A stretch of DNA of 17,449 nt from Actinomortierella ambigua (GCA_016098155.1 JAAAJB010000576.1:4544-21992), one strand, 5' to 3'. Counted from the stretch's first letter, positions 8,913 through 17,449 are shown. The notes: generated by a model from the sequence alone, not told the origin. Numbers and translations: made by a program.

Positions 8913-10522
8913 CTAGGGCTTGTACCGCCAGATGCGTACCGTGCCATCATCGCCTCCTGATGCAAGCCAGTCCCCGTGCTGAGCAAGAGGACTCCATGAA
9001 ACCGAGTTAATATCTGATGTACCATGTGCTAGCGTGACCATGGTCTGTGAGGAGGTTGTCAGGTAGGGTCCAGGGTGAGCTATTGTCTCCTGGTCCTGTT
9101 GTTGTTGTGTTGTTGCTGATTCTGGTGCTGGTGCTGGCGCTGTCGCCGATTCCGTGACACTAAAGATGCGGATGGTATTATCGGCGCCTGCGGTCGCGAT
9201 GTGCCCATGGCGCTTGGACCACGAGACCGAGTATATGCATCGATCGTGGCAGTTGGGAACTGTGGCAATGCACTTCCAGACAGGCTCGCCGCGACGGACC
9301 ATTGGTACTAGCTGTGGGTTGCCGGGCTGATAGCAGTGCCAAAGCTTGAGGGTCTGGTCAGCGCTGACGGAGGCCAAATTCTCACCTCGGGCATCAAAGT
9401 CAATCGCCCAGACAGTGGAGGCATGGCCTTGCAAGGTGTCAGAACAATACCAGTCGTCATCGTCATCCCGCCAGATCTTGATCGTGTCGTCGTAACTGGC
9501 CGATGCGAGAAGCTAAGAGAGACATGATAAAATGGAGGGATGAGTTAAATACAGTTGAATGAAGAGAAACAGGACGGCACTTCTCTCTCAAGATTACATT
9601 CCATAGCCAAAAGGTCCACCATACCTCTTCAGAAGGATGCCAGACAACCATTTTGACATCCTGCGTATGTTCCTGCAAAACACTAAGGCACTCAAAGTCA
9701 CTGTCATCCTCGACCTCCCAGATCCAGACGGACTTGTCACGACTACAAGTCGCCAGCAAAGCCCCACTTCTGGACCAGGCTACAGACTTTGTCTCGTTCT
9801 CGTGCCCCTCCAGGGTAGCCACACATTCAAACTCTGTTATAAAAGAGAGAGAGAAAGAGAAAGAGAAAGAGAGAGATAGTGAGTGGGTGGGGTAGGATAA
9901 GACGTAGATATCATTGTGAGTATCGATCCATTTTTTCCCCCGATCTGATCCGCTGAAATGACTCGTGGTCACCAGCAAGGTTTTGTCCAATGGACTTGCT
10001 CATGTCCCTCCTGTACAAAGGCAACCTGACAAATCCACTTTTTTTTTTGCTCACAGCAATGGCTCCAACGTTCAGTGGTGCATGCGCTTTATCAAGAATG
10101 TTCTCGGATTTCATACCTCCAGTCTCCTCCTCGTCTCGTTCCCAGATACCGGTGGTGGCATCAAAAGATCCTGTGGCGAGTTGCCTGCCGTCAGGCGACC
10201 AGGCGACGGAGCGAATAGTGCGCTTGTGCCCGCCTTCAAGCACGCCGATGCACTGCCACTGTGTATCGTCCTGAGGGTTGGTGTTTTGCCAAATGCGAAC
10301 TGTTTTGTCACCACTGCATGTCGCCAGGATGGGCTTTGTCGGATGCCATGAGACACACCAGACACGGTCTTCGTGGCCTAATAGAGGATGGACGAGCGAG
10401 AGAGGAAGAGATCAGCATGTCAGAGGCGGGGTCGTGTCAGGGCATGAATGAGGGTCGATAGAATGTAGCGGTGGTCATGTGCAAGTACCCTGAAGTTCAG
10501 CAAGCTTCTCGAGCGAAGGCAT
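8913..10522 (-). CDS. CIA1: Cytosolic Fe-S assembly WD40 protein CIA1/CIAO1
   Basis: There are four exons, all with GT-AG introns: 10522-10489, 10377-10117, 9833-9625 and 9512-8913 (introns of 111, 283 and 112 bp). The joined frame is 367 residues, near the usual size of the family. It begins [18 protein letters not shown] and contains seven WD40-type units: [41 protein letters not shown] followed by [30 protein letters not shown] joined to [39 protein letters not shown] and [13 protein letters not shown]. These phrases are characteristic of CIAO1/Cia1. The protein docks in the CIA targeting complex with CIA2 and MMS19 and helps place 4Fe-4S clusters on nuclear and cytosolic proteins (established knowledge). 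An Ala/Pro/Gln-rich loop between the last two blades is longer than usual. Splice phases agree at every junction and the joins restore the family motifs, so the model is firm. Confidence 0.93.
9841..9877. repeat. GA/GAAA microsatellite in CIA1 intron 2
   Basis: A run of (gaga)/(gaaa) units on the plus strand is a CT-rich tract on the transcribed strand. It lies immediately before the acceptor of intron 2 (acceptor at 9835-9834), so it also serves as the polypyrimidine tract. Confidence 0.8.
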
Positions 10523-11360
10523 TCGTGGAGCAAGGCAAAGGAGGGAGGGGGTGGTAAAGGGAAGTAAAGGGTGCAGGGGAGGAGGAGTCTTGGTCGACAA
10601 AGCGACAACCTCATTATCTGATCGACCCGCTCACTGGTCAGAAAAAAAAAAGTGGCACGCACGCGAATCTACTCCAATCGCACGTGCTGCTTCTTCCCAC
10701 CTTTTTGTTTTCTTTATATATTGAGGCACACTGTGTTTCTTTTTTCTGATCAACCCCCCTTCATTCACGAGGTAAGCATGCTGAACAACAAATATATGAA
10801 TGACATTTCATGAGGTGCAGACACCTATTCCCAGAGATGAGAACGAAACTATTCTAGGCCTCACCGGGCCAATGCTTCACGAATATCCCTTTAAGGAGTG
10901 CTGAGGGTCTAAAAAACGCATCCAAACATGCGAATATGTTTAACACGACTGGGAGCTGTGTACTGATGATCACTCTTTCTCTCGTATGTGTTCATCTAGG
11001 ATTTCTGTCTGGAGTTGATCATTGGCCTGGACAATTGGCGAGCCCAATGGCTGTCGATCGGTCAGTGTATCAGCAGGACGTGGATCGATGCTCCCTTTGG
11101 ATATCCGAGTTGGGGAGAGGGGAGAGGGCATCTTTCGTGGGATCGACAGACAGCTTGTCAGAGTTGTTCTGTTTATGTTCATGGAGTTGCGCATGAGAGT
11201 GGGGCCTCGTAATGTATCGTATGGTGTGTGATGTTATAAAATCAATAAAAGCTCCTGTCAAGTGATCTTCCGTGTGATATTTTTTTCTCTCTCTCTTCTA
11301 TTTCGTGGCGACACCAGAAATTTCTTCCCCATTACTTGCTTCAATACCCCACATCTCGTC
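10523..11360. promoter_or_regulatory. Shared upstream region of the divergent CIA1 and GRAM-protein genes
   Basis: This 838-bp gap lies between two divergently transcribed genes. On the CIA1 side a TATATAAA reads leftward at 10720-10713, about 190 bp before the ATG, with a palindromic CACGTG at 10681-10686, an E-box core as bound by Cbf1-like or other bHLH factors. On the GRAM side TATAAA at 11235-11240 lies about 120 bp before the ATG at 11361, and the leader is CT-rich. The longest frames (for example 10936-11196) have no family resemblance and I see no RNA gene. Functional roles of the boxes are inferred from position. Confidence 0.45.
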
Positions 11361-12510
11361 ATGTCGATCAATTGGGCCATGCTTACCGACGATGGCACAG
11401 ACATTGTGCCTCTCGAGAATGAAACAATCTTTTGGCGAAAGAAGGGCGTAAGCTTCAGCCTCGATTGTTCAAATGGGTAGGTAAACAAAAAGGGAGGAAG
11501 AAGTGCCAGGAGGCGATGCCTTTGGGGGACAACCCTGCTCATCCACTGCCTGCTCTCACACACAGACCTCACGACTATCTATCTCCATTCAACCATAGAG
11601 GATACCCAGGCGCAGGGTAAGGGCATTTGTAATCCGATAGTTTGGGCAATGGCCGATCTCTTGCTTGCCAACTTGGCATCTTCTCTTTCCAACCAGTATC
11701 TCTATTTCAAACAGGAATCAGTACTCGGCGAAACGCGGCGAGCTATTGTTAACGAACCAGAGAGTGCTGTACCTCAGCGAGACCCCGACCCCATACTTTT
11801 CCAATGCATCCATCCCACTGAACAAGCTCGAAGAGAGCAAACTGGTAGAACGCTGGTTTTCCTCTAGTAGTTACAAAGCTGTCGTCATGCCTGTAAGTAG
11901 CAAGCTTAGTTGCCTCGGAAAAAAGAAGAAAAAGAAGAAAAAGGACTAACAATATACCCTTTCTTCTCAGGTCCCTGGCGGCGGCATGACACAACCAGGC
12001 GTGCTGGAAATGACGTTTAACGAAGGCGGCCTGCGTGAGTTTGATTCTCTCTATCGATCGCTGAAGGAGAGGCTTCACGGTAAGCGATGGAATGGGAGGA
12101 GGGTCGATTACGCGAATATGAGCGCTCGAAAGAGAATGTTTTTTCGTGAGGCAAAAAAAAAAAAAAAAAAAAAAGAAAAGGTGTACTAGGAATGTTGACC
12201 ACCACTCCTTCCTCCACAATACCCAAAAAAAAAATATATAGAACTGGACGGTGTGGCCCCTCAGCACTTGGAGCAGCTCCCGACATATGAACCCCGGGAA
12301 GGCGCCTCATCCTCGTCCAGTGCGGAAGGATCTTCGTCCACCCCAACTCCATCGGCGACGGTGAACGAGGCCTCTCAGCCGCCTACTACAGCGACGACAG
12401 CACCTCCTCCACAGCCGGCACCTCAACCTTCGCCTGCTACACCTATGGCACCTTCGTCAAGCAACAACACCCCTTTGGATGCACCGCCTTCCTATGATCT
12501 TTCCCGATAA
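11361..12510 (+). CDS. WBP2-like GRAM-domain protein with PPxY tail
   Basis: There are five exons: 11361-11476, 11599-11616, 11715-11892, 11971-12079 and 12242-12510. The result is 229 residues; an alternative acceptor gives exon 3 from 11697 and adds six. It starts MSINWAMLTDDGTDIVPLEN. The GRAM-like domain spans about residues 15-140 (GELLLTNQRVLYL, then KAVVMPVPGGG, then LEMTFNEGGLREFDSLYRSL), as in WBP2 and its fungal relatives. The tail is Ser/Pro/Thr-rich, with LPTYEP at 153-158 and PPSY at 222-225, motifs that bind WW domains such as those of Rsp5/NEDD4-type ligases. Family knowledge suggests a lipid- or membrane-associated adaptor or coactivator; a precise role in fungi is not established to me. 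All joins keep phase. Introns have gtaggt, gtaagg, gtaagt and gtaagc donors, and intron 3 has a ctaac branch-like site 20 bp before the acceptor. Confidence 0.85.
11599..11616 (+). other. 18-nt microexon of the GRAM-protein gene
   Basis: The segment between catag and gtaagg is flanked by good acceptor and donor signals. It adds six codons (reading G-Y-P-G-A-G across the joins) without changing phase. Skipping it would also keep the frame (exon 1 and exon 3 are both joined in phase 2), so its inclusion is not forced by the reading frame. Confidence 0.6.
12153..12174. repeat. Poly-A tract in intron 4 of the GRAM-protein gene
   Basis: A run of about 21 A lies in the intron between 12080 and 12241. 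A second A-run directly precedes the acceptor, so this intron lacks a normal polypyrimidine tract next to its AG. Confidence 0.85.
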
Positions 12511-13810
12511 GAAGGGGGTAAAAAATATATATCTTAGAAGTAGTGCAGAGGCACTTTCGGGTCGATAGTGAAACGTCCAATACACCTTGCAGCGTTGCTG
12601 CTGCACCCAAACCACCTACTGTGTTCAGTAGTTAATGGAGCACAAAGGGCAAGGGTGGGAGTTGTCTCTTACGTTTGCGGTAAACACAATTTCGGCACCA
12701 AGGGTCAAAGGGCAGGACAGGGCAATGTACAGGCCAACAGTTTAGGGTAAGAGGGTCAGAGGTCAAAGGTGGAAAGAAGGGGGTACGTGCGCAAGTTGGC
12801 AAGGCTCTCTCCTCGCTCAAAGGACTGTACATCTTCCTCCCGTTTGTACTTTTTAATATTTTACTGGTCGTCGTCCAGCCCAGTCCCTCCTCTCGCTCTC
12901 CTTGCATTGCATTGGGGAGTAGGGGGGAGGGAGGAGGAGGAAGGAGAGGAGGGGAAGGAGAGGAAGGAGGAGGAAGGGTGTTGACGAGGCAGGGACATGT
13001 GTGTATGTGTGTGGAAGAAGCAGGAAACAGGTGCCTCCTTCGACTTCAATCCCCTGTCGATTCCATGTTCTCCTGTCACAAAACGACATCCCTGCAAAGA
13101 ATGCCTTGAGCAGAGGACCTGTCAACATGCATTGGTCAGCAAGACTGCAGAAGCGAAAGCATGCTGGAGGATACTTAACCATGGCCTGCGACAAGCTGCA
13201 GGCATCGAAGATACGATGATGGCCGAGGAAGTTGGAAGTGGTGCATCAAGACGAGTAGATCGGGCCATCTTCAAATTGTTGGTTTACACTATCCACACAT
13301 ATACACATACATATACATATACATGATGATGATGATGACCGAAATGGCGCGTCAGGGTGGGGTTAGAAGTGTGCACAATTTTTTTTTCTCGGCAGTGACG
13401 GATCGGTTTCGCATACGGCCCCACTGCAGTTGGGTGGTGTGTGTGTCGCTTTTTCTCTTCTCTTTTTTTTTTCTTAGTCCCACCATCCGTTTCTCGTTCT
13501 CTTCATCTTTCTTCCCTTTCGTTTTTTTTTGTTTTCGCTCTCTCTTGCTCTCTTCATCTTACTTCTCCTCATACTCACTCTCACTCTCGTTGTCTTGAAC
13601 CACACTCCCCCTTCGACTGCCTGTCTTCCCTTCCCCTCCTCCCTCCCTCGGTCCAAGACGCCACAGCCCTGCGGTTCATCGCCCAACACCTCCTTCGTTT
13701 ATCGTCTCTCTCTCTGTTTTCACTTTTTCTTTCTCTCGTTCTCTCTCATCGATCACGTCCTCCTCCCTCTCCCTCCCACAGTCTTGCACGCGAGTTTCCT
13801 TTTCTTACAA
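12511..13810. other. 1.3-kb gene-poor region upstream of the GH16 gene
   Basis: I find no convincing gene. It holds a purine tract of gga/agg repeats at about 12915-12980, an alternating ac/ta stretch at 13293-13325 followed by five ATG triplets to about 13338, and a long pyrimidine-rich region from about 13440 to 13805 that forms the promoter and leader of the gene starting at 13811. Frames here are low complexity (Ser/Phe/Leu from CT repeats) and should not be annotated as proteins. Confidence 0.6.
13440..13805 (+). promoter_or_regulatory. Long CT-rich leader/promoter of the GH16 gene
   Basis: About 360 bp are dominated by T and C (tctctctctg, ctttttcttt and similar). Pyrimidine-rich blocks just before the transcription start are common in fungal promoters. 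The frame of the downstream gene is open through part of it but without an upstream in-frame ATG, so the start at 13811 is favoured. Confidence 0.5.
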
Positions 13811-15718
13811 ATGAAAGTCTACCTGGCTCTCTCGATCTTGGTAACGACGACGGCGTGGCTGGCGTACGGGTCGTTCTTTGGCTCGCACCCGCACTTGAAT
13901 CAGTACGATTACTCTGTTACCAAGCGCGATAACTTTTGTGGAGGACCACATCATCTACCATGCCCGAGCACCGAGCCTTGCTGCAATAGTAGGTGACTGG
14001 ACACAAAGAGATCCATGTGGGGGAGCAAGGCCAGCCATATATGCTGTCTGGCCGCGCCCCCCTCTTGACGTAGTTCTAGAAACATTCATCCGTTCCCACA
14101 GGACTAATGATGATTTTTTTTTCTTTGTTTGTTGCTTTGGTGCGGCGCGTTGACGATGTGATGACATAGATGGCACCTGTCACACGACTTCAATGCAGTC
14201 GTGCCCGATAGCTCTTGGGTGCGACGAAAGGCACTCGGCCCCCAACGCTTGCTTTCCTCTCCCCGGCTGCCAGAGCTTCAAAGACAACTTTAAGCATGCC
14301 AATCTGTTGGTTCCCAAGCAGGTCTTCACAGGAGACCCGAACCAAGCCTATTGGACTTCGGACTTTCACCATATTGCACCCTACGTAAAGATCGATCAGA
14401 AGCACCACAACCTACAGATGCGTGTTCGTCGGTACGCTTGTCACGCCCTCACCTTGTCTTTAATTTTATTTTATTTTTTTTTTTGGTTGGCTAAGATTCT
14501 CACCCCGTCTTTTGTTTCAATGCTGTTGTCGACTCCCAAAATAGGGATATGGTCAAAACTCGGAGCGGTGGGGGTTTTGGAGCGCGTGTGAGCTCGACCC
14601 GCTGGTCCAAGTATGGCACTTTCTCAGTCAAGCTCAAGTCGGCCTCGACAGGGCCTGGTATTGTGACGGCCATCGTGCTCATCAATCCGGCCAACGGTGA
14701 CGAAATCTCGTTTGAGCTCACAGGTCGCGATCCTAAGAGTGTCTACACAAACTATTACCATCGTCTGCCCAAGCCAAAGAAGCAGACCGATGAGCACAAT
14801 GACGACCACCACAACGGTCACCACAACAATAACGGCAATAACAACAACAACAATGGCAATAACAACAATGGCAACGGCCATATCGACCACAGCAACGACA
14901 AAGCAGAGAACAATGGTAGCGAGAACCATGGAGCATCGTCGCAAGATCATGCTCATGAAAATGGAGAGCACTCCTCTACCTCTTCTCCCCCTGGACACAC
15001 CGACGAGCACCACAACCACCATCACCTGCCCCCACCGCCGGCGCGGGTAGAGCTAGGTCCTTTATTGCCGCACGAGGAGCAGCACACGCTGAAGAAGGAC
15101 TCGACGACGCATTTCCTGACGTACAAGCTCGAATGGACCGAGAAGCTGATCCGATGGTCGGTCGAGGGCAAGGTGCTACGGACAGTCCATGTCGAGAAGC
15201 TGACCGATACCTACACCAACATCCCGGCCAACGCCATGCAGTTCCAGATCATGGTCTGGGATGGCGGCTATGCGCCCGAGACAGCCGACTGGTGTGGCGG
15301 AAAGACCGACTATGGGGCCGATAACCTGGACGAGTATGTGGCGACTGTCCAATGGGTGGACATTCATTGCCAGAATGGAAAAGACGGAAGCAAGCCCTGG
15401 CCTGGTCCCGAGGCGATGAAGCGGATCAAGGTCGCCGAACAACAGGCCAAGATGGAGGAGCAGCGAAGACGCGAGTACGAGGCCGAGGCCGAACGCGAGC
15501 ATCGACGACGGATGGGCTTGGACACGGACCGACGCATCGGCTGGTTGGATGCGATGATGGGGCCCGTCGTCCGGTTTTTGGACATGGCCGTCCTGACGTT
15601 GATCAAGTGGACTTTTGTCGTCCTCGCCATCGTCTGTGTTGGCGCGTATGTGACCGATCCCAGACATGCGCATAGCCGCAATTATAAGCACCACCCCAAG
15701 CTGGCCAAATTGCAGTAG
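13811..15718 (+). CDS. Membrane-anchored GH16 Crh-like cell-wall transglycosylase
   Basis: There are three exons (13811-13988, 14170-14431, 14545-15718) and 537 residues. A signal peptide covers about residues 1-20. A Cys-rich module follows at 43-93 (Cys 43, 51, 57, 58, 63, 71, 77, 87, 93), as in the chitin-binding-like part of Crh proteins. The GH16 domain contains GFGARVSSTRWSKYGTF and DEISFELTG (199-207), then LEWTEKLIRWSVEG (342-355), VWDGG (384-388) and DWCGG (395-399). Crh enzymes join chitin to beta-glucan in the wall (known for the family). The usual motif is DEIDxE; here the central Asp is Ser202 while both Glu (200 and 204) remain. A His/Asn-rich insertion fills about 228-306. A charged coiled-coil-like segment (about 437-470) leads to a membrane segment at about 495-516 and a short basic tail, so the domain faces outward. 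Phases fit at both introns. Confidence 0.85.
14789..15022 (+). repeat. His/Asn-rich low-complexity insertion in the GH16 domain
   Basis: AAC/AAT/CAC-rich DNA codes runs such as NNNGNNNNNNGNNNN and EHHNHHHLPPPP. It falls between the strand carrying the catalytic motif and the strand beginning LEWTEK, where Crh enzymes normally have a loop of a few dozen residues lining the cleft. Confidence 0.85.
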
Positions 15719-15882
15719 GAAAAAAAAGAGAAGAGTCGAATGGTCATCTGCTCAGCAGGCACCTCCAAATCAACTTTGCTCCCTCCTTTTCCCTTTGTTC
15801 ATCCACACATCTCGAATCACGTTGTATATATTTATTTGCCCACACTACTCTTTCATAAACCAAAAAAACTGTCGTGTATTTC
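15719..15882. terminator. Convergent 3' flanks of the GH16 and RING genes
   Basis: The two genes face each other across 164 bp. A-rich DNA follows the GH16 stop (15720-15727), and a TATATATTTATTT element lies at 15824-15836. On the minus strand, the RING gene stop at 15885-15883 is followed by a T/A-rich stretch. Overlapping 3' UTRs are likely. No canonical AATAAA was seen on either strand. Confidence 0.4.
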
Positions 15883-16852
15883 TCACGAATACATCCAGTC
15901 CTGATCCATCTCAGCCTCGGCAGCATATTTGGCCAGCTCGGCTTCGCGCTTCTTCCGGATCCAGTCAGGGTCATCCGAAGGCACCTCTGCTCGACATGCA
16001 GGGCAGTTGTTGTGCTAGAACCAAGAGTATGATTATAAAAGATGAATAAGGTAGCACTAAACCTGAAATGCTCTGTCCTCCTTGAAAAAAAAAAAGCTTT
16101 TTTCCTCTCCACACCCACTATTTTTTATTCTTACCAACTCCAACCATGGGACAATGCAATCGCGGTCAAAGGCGTGCTTGCAAGGCAGGCGCGTGATCGA
16201 CAGTTGGTCACTACTTTCGTGAAAGTGTTCGTTGCAGACCACACAGGCTTCTTCCCGCTTGACATCTCGAAGGTGGACAATCGGCAGGTCACGGATGAAT
16301 GACTTTGCTGCTGGAGGAGGTCCTGTTTTACCACTTTTTTTTGGGTATTGTTTCCGAAACAACGAAGATTTTAGTTTCCGTTTCCTGCAAGCCTTTAATG
16401 TGTAAATGATTCTTTCAACATAAATCGCACAAACCTGGCCCCGGCTTCATCCATCAGCTGAGTGATTAGGTTATCCAGAAACTCTTGGTGGACCTCATCT
16501 CCAACAGCATCCTCCCTGGCACGAAAAGCCCCAAACATCCTAGCAATGATAAGAATGAGCGTCTGCGTTAGTATGACATGAATAAGAAAAAAAAAGTGCA
16601 CTAGAGCCGTGTTGCTTCTCTTGATTCTTACTCGGCCAATCGTCGAAAGTCGCCAGGGCTTGGAGGGCGATTGAAGTTGTCGGAGGTGTGGGGGCTACTG
16701 CTTGGTCCTCTGTTGGATCGATCTTCGGTCTCCTCGACAGGCATAAAGGCTGACAAGTCTGGATTCAGGACTGCCCGGTGGCTGCCTTGTTGTTGCTTGG
16801 TGCGCGAATGGATGGGGTCTTCCAAGCTGCGATCCTCAAAGTATGAAGCCAT
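15883..16852 (-). CDS. RING-H2-type E3 ubiquitin ligase (RNF115/126-like RING)
   Basis: Exons are 16852-16632, 16539-16435, 16333-16135 and 16014-15883, giving 218 residues. If exon 3 instead begins at 16384, the product is 235 residues. The start MASYFEDRSLEDPIHS is the first ATG, about 90 bp after a leftward TATAAA (16948-16943). The middle reads FLDNLITQLMDEAGA and TGPPPAAKSFIRDLP, like the segment before the RING in RNF115/126-type ligases. The RING has Cys139, Cys142, Cys160, His162, Cys168, Cys179 and Cys182, with CIVPWLE typical of the family. At the second His position (CKHxFHxDC in relatives) it has Asp165. The C-terminus is charged and helical, ending DQDWMYS. The N-terminal zinc ribbon of animal RNF126 is absent. 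It presumably passes ubiquitin from an E2; the target is unknown. Joins at introns 1 and 3 are firm; intron 2 is ambiguous. Confidence 0.85.
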
Positions 16853-17313
16853 GATAGACGAGAGTCGCCACTTCCAAAAAGCTGCTAGATTTTTTTTTTC
16901 AAGGGGGCTTGCTCAGGTAAGGAACAGTTTTTTTTTTTTTTTTTTTATAAAAACAGATTGTGGTGCCTCCTGGGGTAACGCCTGCTGTGCTGACCAAGCA
17001 AGACAAAAAAAAGGGTGATGACAGAAGTGAGATTGAGCGTGCACAAGGAATGGAAATGAATGAGCTGCAGGGCTGTTCAATGTGAATGAAGGTTGACTGA
17101 GAAACAAGGAATTTTTATGAACCCCCCCAGTGGGAAGAGAAAGAGGGACGCGCAAGCGCCTACAGGTGACAAGGTTAAGGAACTCTGACCGAAAGAAAGA
17201 TCATTCCATTACTATAGTGCGTGGAAGCTGCAGCTGCAGGACAGGGCTCCTTCTCCGCAGCGTGTGCAGCAAGGCTGCAGGCGACTTGACCACCACTAAC
17301 ATAACTCTTTGGC
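16853..17313. promoter_or_regulatory. Upstream region of the RING gene
   Basis: This 461-bp stretch holds the RING promoter and, to the right, the 3' flank of the gene that enters from the window end. It has a T-run at 16928-16946 joined to TATAAAAA, so a leftward TATAAA sits at 16948-16943. Near 17230 the DNA has repeated ctgcag units. No gene or RNA is supported. Confidence 0.45.
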
Positions 17314-17449
17314 TTAAGGAATCGTATCCATCTCATCATCGATCCCAAAATTACGGTTCAACGTCTGTCGATCGACATTGAACTTGTCCACGCAGTACGA
17401 CTGCAGGATGAAAATGTTTTCTAAATACACATGCACATGCACATGCCAT
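17314..17449 (-). CDS. C-terminal coding piece of an unidentified gene (runs off the window)
   Basis: On the minus strand the frame is open from the window end to TAA at 17316-17314. It reads HVYLENIFILQSYCVDKF and then NVDRQTLNRNFGIDDEMDTIP. The GC-rich third positions, mixed charge and helix-like spacing look like a genuine conserved C-terminus, but I do not recognise the family. The first part contains a tgcatg repeat (HVHVHV), so the true exon may begin later; cctgcag at 17402-17396 is a possible acceptor that would put the exon start at 17401. The rest of the gene lies to the right of the window. Confidence 0.5.
   Translation of the reverse strand, partial: WHVHVHVYLENIFILQSYCVDKFNVDRQTLNRNFGIDDEMDTIP

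Noticed and set aside
10936..11231. Open frames on both strands between CIA1 and the GRAM gene
   Set aside because: Overlapping frames in several phases have no recognisable motif and lie in a promoter region; no splice model links them to a neighbour.
12853..13326. Frames over the purine tract and the ATG-triplet repeat
   Set aside because: Low-complexity Glu/Gly or Ser/Leu translations of ggaggaagg-type repeats; no signals of a gene.
13293..13338. Possible CRISPR-like or regulatory array of ac/ta and atg repeats
   Set aside because: These are simple microsatellites without spacers, in a eukaryotic genome.
13441..13932. Open frames rich in Ser, Leu and Phe before the GH16 gene
   Set aside because: They are translations of the CT-rich leader. 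None adds an in-frame ATG upstream of the signal peptide at 13811.
14624..15025. Val/Ile-rich minus-strand frame
   Set aside because: It is the antisense of the His/Asn-rich insertion of the GH16 gene; the hydrophobic runs are the complement of AAC/CAC/GAC codons.
1..17449. tRNA, rRNA or other structured RNA genes
   Set aside because: I looked for cloverleaf-like stems and conserved T-loop sequence on both strands and saw none that hold; a covariance-model scan would be decisive.

Overview
The window is nuclear DNA of a filamentous fungus. Genes carry short GT-AG introns (about 50 to 280 bp) with CTAAC-like branch points. Intergenic DNA is rich in homopolymer and pyrimidine tracts, and there is a family of F-box-like/leucine-rich proteins in repeated, partly broken copies. 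An early-diverging lineage (Mucoromycota, probably Mortierella-like) is my best guess from the look of the F-box family, the GRAM/PPxY protein and the Crh-like enzyme. That placement is inference, not proof.

Left half (1-8742), an unstable F-box neighbourhood. One intact intronless F-box-like gene (3173-5227, +) stands head to head with a close paralogue (2915-873, -), forming a large inverted repeat of about 2 kb per arm around a short central spacer. The minus copy is interrupted by one in-frame TGA. A more distant third copy (8742-6604, -) has two in-frame stops and an expanded poly-glutamate tract. A fourth, heavily decayed relic lies at about 30-690 (-). Between the intact copy and the third copy is a degenerate DDE transposase relic of the PIF/Harbinger (DDE_Tnp_4) type. 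Only one F-box copy looks able to make a full-length protein.

Right half (8913-17449), ordinary single-copy genes, reconstructed exon by exon. In order they are: CIA1/CIAO1 WD40 protein of cytosolic Fe-S assembly (-, 4 exons); a WBP2-like GRAM-domain protein with a PPxY tail (+, 5 exons, one of only 18 nt); a secreted, membrane-anchored GH16 Crh-like cell-wall transglycosylase (+, 3 exons) with a changed catalytic motif and a His/Asn-rich insertion; a RING-H2-type ubiquitin ligase (-, 4 exons) with Asp at one zinc-ligand position; and the last coding piece of an unidentified gene running off the right end (-).

The genes do not form one pathway. The F-box and RING proteins both point to ubiquitin ligation and the GH16 protein to wall remodelling, but proximity is not evidence of shared function here. 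The most notable observations are the inverted F-box duplication with uneven divergence and graded decay, the GH16 active-site substitution, the RING ligand substitution, and the microexon with tandem acceptors in the GRAM gene. No CRISPR, rRNA or tRNA was seen.
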